NCBI RefSeq assembly: GCF_001678905.1
Contig: NZ_CP012117.1
Coordinates: forward strand, 744,001-808,000
Reading direction: 5' to 3'
DNA from: Dermabacter vaginalis
Lineage (GTDB): Bacteria > Actinomycetota > Actinomycetes > Actinomycetales > Dermabacteraceae
DNA length: 64,000 nucleotides
The first letter of the stretch is position 1. The number at the start of each line of letters is the position of its first letter. A program made the translations under genes and the position numbers. Positions 62,574 to 64,000 of the stretch are shown here, one piece after another. The notes beneath the pieces were generated by a model that did not search any database, had not been told where the DNA came from, and saw only the letters and a list, made by a program, of their open reading frames with translations.

Positions 62574-63758
62574 ATGTCTCTCAATCGACGTTCACTTCTG
62601 TTTGGTGGTGCTGCCCTTAGCTTCGCGGGCCTCGCGACAGCATGCGCGCCAGCCTCGAAAAACTCTTCAGGAGCCTCCGACCAGGGAGGTGAGTCGGCTG
62701 CCGATGTGACGGGCGAAGTCGAAGGGACCCTTCGCATCCACGCGGGCGGCGACACCAACGTGCGCGACCTATGGCAGGACGGGCTTGGGCCGGCCTTCAC
62801 GAAGAAATACCCGAAGGTCACGATCAAGGTTGACCACGATCTGCACTCCGAACGCTCCCAGCAATCGCTCGCGCGCTTGTCCGCTGCCGGCGACGGCGAT
62901 TCGGGCATGGACTTCATCGATGACGGCTGGGTGACGGACGCGGCAGACGCGAAACTTCTGCTCAACGTGAGCGCCAAAGAGATTCCCGCCCTCGGCGATG
63001 TTCCCCAGGAAGCGCTTGCCCAAGGACTTGGACAAGCCTTCCCCTACCGAGCCTCCTCCGTGCTCCTCGCGTACGACACGGAGCAGGTCGCCACCCCTCC
63101 GAAGACTCTCAAGGAGCTTCTGACCTGGATCGAACAGAACCCCGGCAAGTTCGCCTACAACTCTCCTTCGACGGGAGGCTCAGGCTCGGCCTTCGTGACG
63201 AGCGTGCTCGACTTGTACATCCCGAAGGACGTCCGCGAGCGTATGACGACGAGCTACGACGAGGCCGACGAAAAGCACTGGGACAAGGGCTGGGAAGAGC
63301 TCAAGCGCATCGGTAAGTTCACGTACGGCCAGGGCACCTACCCGAACGGCAACGAGCAGAGCATTGAGCTTTTGGTTAACGGCGAGGTCGCGATGATCCC
63401 GGTGTGGTCCGATCAGTTCATTTCCGGCCGCGAGTCCGGGAAGATCCCGGAACGGATCAAGGCGACGCAGATCTCGAATCCGTCGTTCGTGGGCGGCGCA
63501 TCGTTCCTCGGGATCCCGAAGAACTCGAAGAACAAACCTGCCGCGCTCGCGCTCGCAAAATTTGCTCTTTCCCCCGAGGGACAGCAGATCATCTCCACGA
63601 CAATGGCGGGTTACCCGATCATCCCGCTCGAGGACATGCCCGAGGAGATTCAGAAGAAATTCGACGGCATCGACACGCAGAACCTCGGCCAGGGCTACTT
63701 TGGCGATCACGAAGACAACAAAGCCAAGCTCTGGGACCAGAAGGTTCCGACCGCCTAG
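62574..63758 (+). CDS. ABC transporter substrate-binding lipoprotein (polyamine/iron/sugar-like)
   Basis: 394-residue extracytoplasmic solute-binding protein. Signal: L-N-R-R-S-L-L-F-G-G-A-A-L with a twin arginine, then lipobox A-T-A-C (Cys about 24). The mature protein has L-R-I-H-A-G-G-D-T-N, F-A-Y-N-S-P-S-T-G-G-S-G-S-A-F, and A-M-I-P-V-W-S-D-Q near residue 270, the periplasmic-binding fold of families 1/6/8. The permease gene follows at 9 bp. Exact substrate unknown. Confidence 0.88.
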   Translation: MSLNRRSLLFGGAALSFAGLATACAPASKNSSGASDQGGESAADVTGEVEGTLRIHAGGDTNVRDLWQDGLGPAFTKKYPKVTIKVDHDLHSERSQQSLARLSAAGDGDSGMDFIDDGWVTDAADAKLLLNVSAKEIPALGDVPQEALAQGLGQAFPYRASSVLLAYDTEQVATPPKTLKELLTWIEQNPGKFAYNSPSTGGSGSAFVTSVLDLYIPKDVRERMTTSYDEADEKHWDKGWEELKRIGKFTYGQGTYPNGNEQSIELLVNGEVAMIPVWSDQFISGRESGKIPERIKATQISNPSFVGGASFLGIPKNSKNKPAALALAKFALSPEGQQIISTTMAGYPIIPLEDMPEEIQKKFDGIDTQNLGQGYFGDHEDNKAKLWDQKVPTA

Positions 63759-63767
63759 GGAGCAGGC

Positions 63768-64000
63768 GTGGCATCGAGACAATCATGGATCGGTGTGCTC
63801 CTCGCGAGTCCGCCAATTCTCCTCATCATCGTTTTTATCGGTTTTCCCGTGATCAATGCCTTCGGCTTGAGCCTCGGGTACACGGGCGGGTTGAACACGA
63901 CGATCGCGATGATCGGGAAGAACACGCACGAGACGCAGTCATGGGCTCCAACTCTCGACGCGTATCGCGAGGTCTTTTCGAACCCGCGATTTCTCTCGGA
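63768..64000 (+). CDS. ABC transporter permease, 3' end outside window
   Basis: The first 77 codons of a binding-protein-dependent permease. GTG 63768 is preceded by AGGGAG. The frame reads S-W-I-G-V-L-L-A-S-P-P-I-L-L-I-I-V-F-I-G-F-P-V-I-N-A-F-G-L-S, the first TM helix and typical MalF/PotB-like start, then a polar loop. It is open to the window edge. Confidence 0.85.
   Translation, partial: MASRQSWIGVLLASPPILLIIVFIGFPVINAFGLSLGYTGGLNTTIAMIGKNTHETQSWAPTLDAYREVFSNPRFLS

Noticed and set aside
1-64000. tRNA or rRNA genes, e.g. as integration targets
   Set aside because: Reading both strands around the island edges and large intergenic regions revealed no cloverleaf or rRNA-like sequence.

Overview
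The window looks like chromosome from a high-GC actinobacterium. Evidence is the GC-rich codon use with many GTG/TTG starts, DtxR-type iron boxes, a CmtR-type regulator, an Erm(X) methylase, monomeric isocitrate dehydrogenase and a 7Fe ferredoxin. The core genes after 31.5 kb resemble a skin-associated Micrococcales/Dermabacter-like or coryneform genome. The genus is inference; no rRNA or tRNA gene is visible.

Layout. (1) 1-1.9 kb: two FecCD-type siderophore permeases on the minus strand behind an iron box. (2) 2.1-3.9 kb: an IS481-like transposase abutting a 5'-truncated IS3-family OrfB. (3) 3.9-23.5 kb: a composite accessory island. (4) 23.8-31.5 kb: a UvrA-like ABC ATPase divergent from an iron-siderophore operon (SIP reductase, lipoprotein, two permeases, ATPase) behind a good DtxR-like box. 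(5) 31.6-64 kb: mostly ordinary chromosome: VOC protein, methyltransferase, GNATs, PRC/DUF2382 stress protein, PiT, ThrE-type exporter, MMPL, phosphoribosyltransferase, DUF808, MFS, PPK2, Tpx, Kup, Idh, ZIP, PfkA, Pgi, TypA, FdxA and the start of an ABC importer. A small accessory insert at 45.5-49.5 kb is bounded by a divergent direct duplication.

The outstanding feature is the island's architecture. At least eleven short sites, on both strands, can be read as the last codons of ychF (peptide like V-V-E-F-R-F-N-V followed by a stop). They cut the island into small modules, most carrying one or two genes: HigBA plus metal efflux; a luciferase-like monooxygenase broken by merR-sulP; DUF488; a tandem GNAT; a GNAT; a KAP NTPase; a decayed MntA-HepT pair; an ApeA-like HEPN protein; an Abi_2 protein with an antitoxin-like tail; a broken nucleotidyltransferase with a second, inverted HigBA; and an erm(X) module. 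A frameshifted large serine recombinase begins about 20 bp from the last site. The simplest reading is repeated site-specific accretion of defence/resistance cassettes at ychF-tail-like attachment sites, loosely resembling an integron array but with a different site. That mechanism is inferred from sequence alone.
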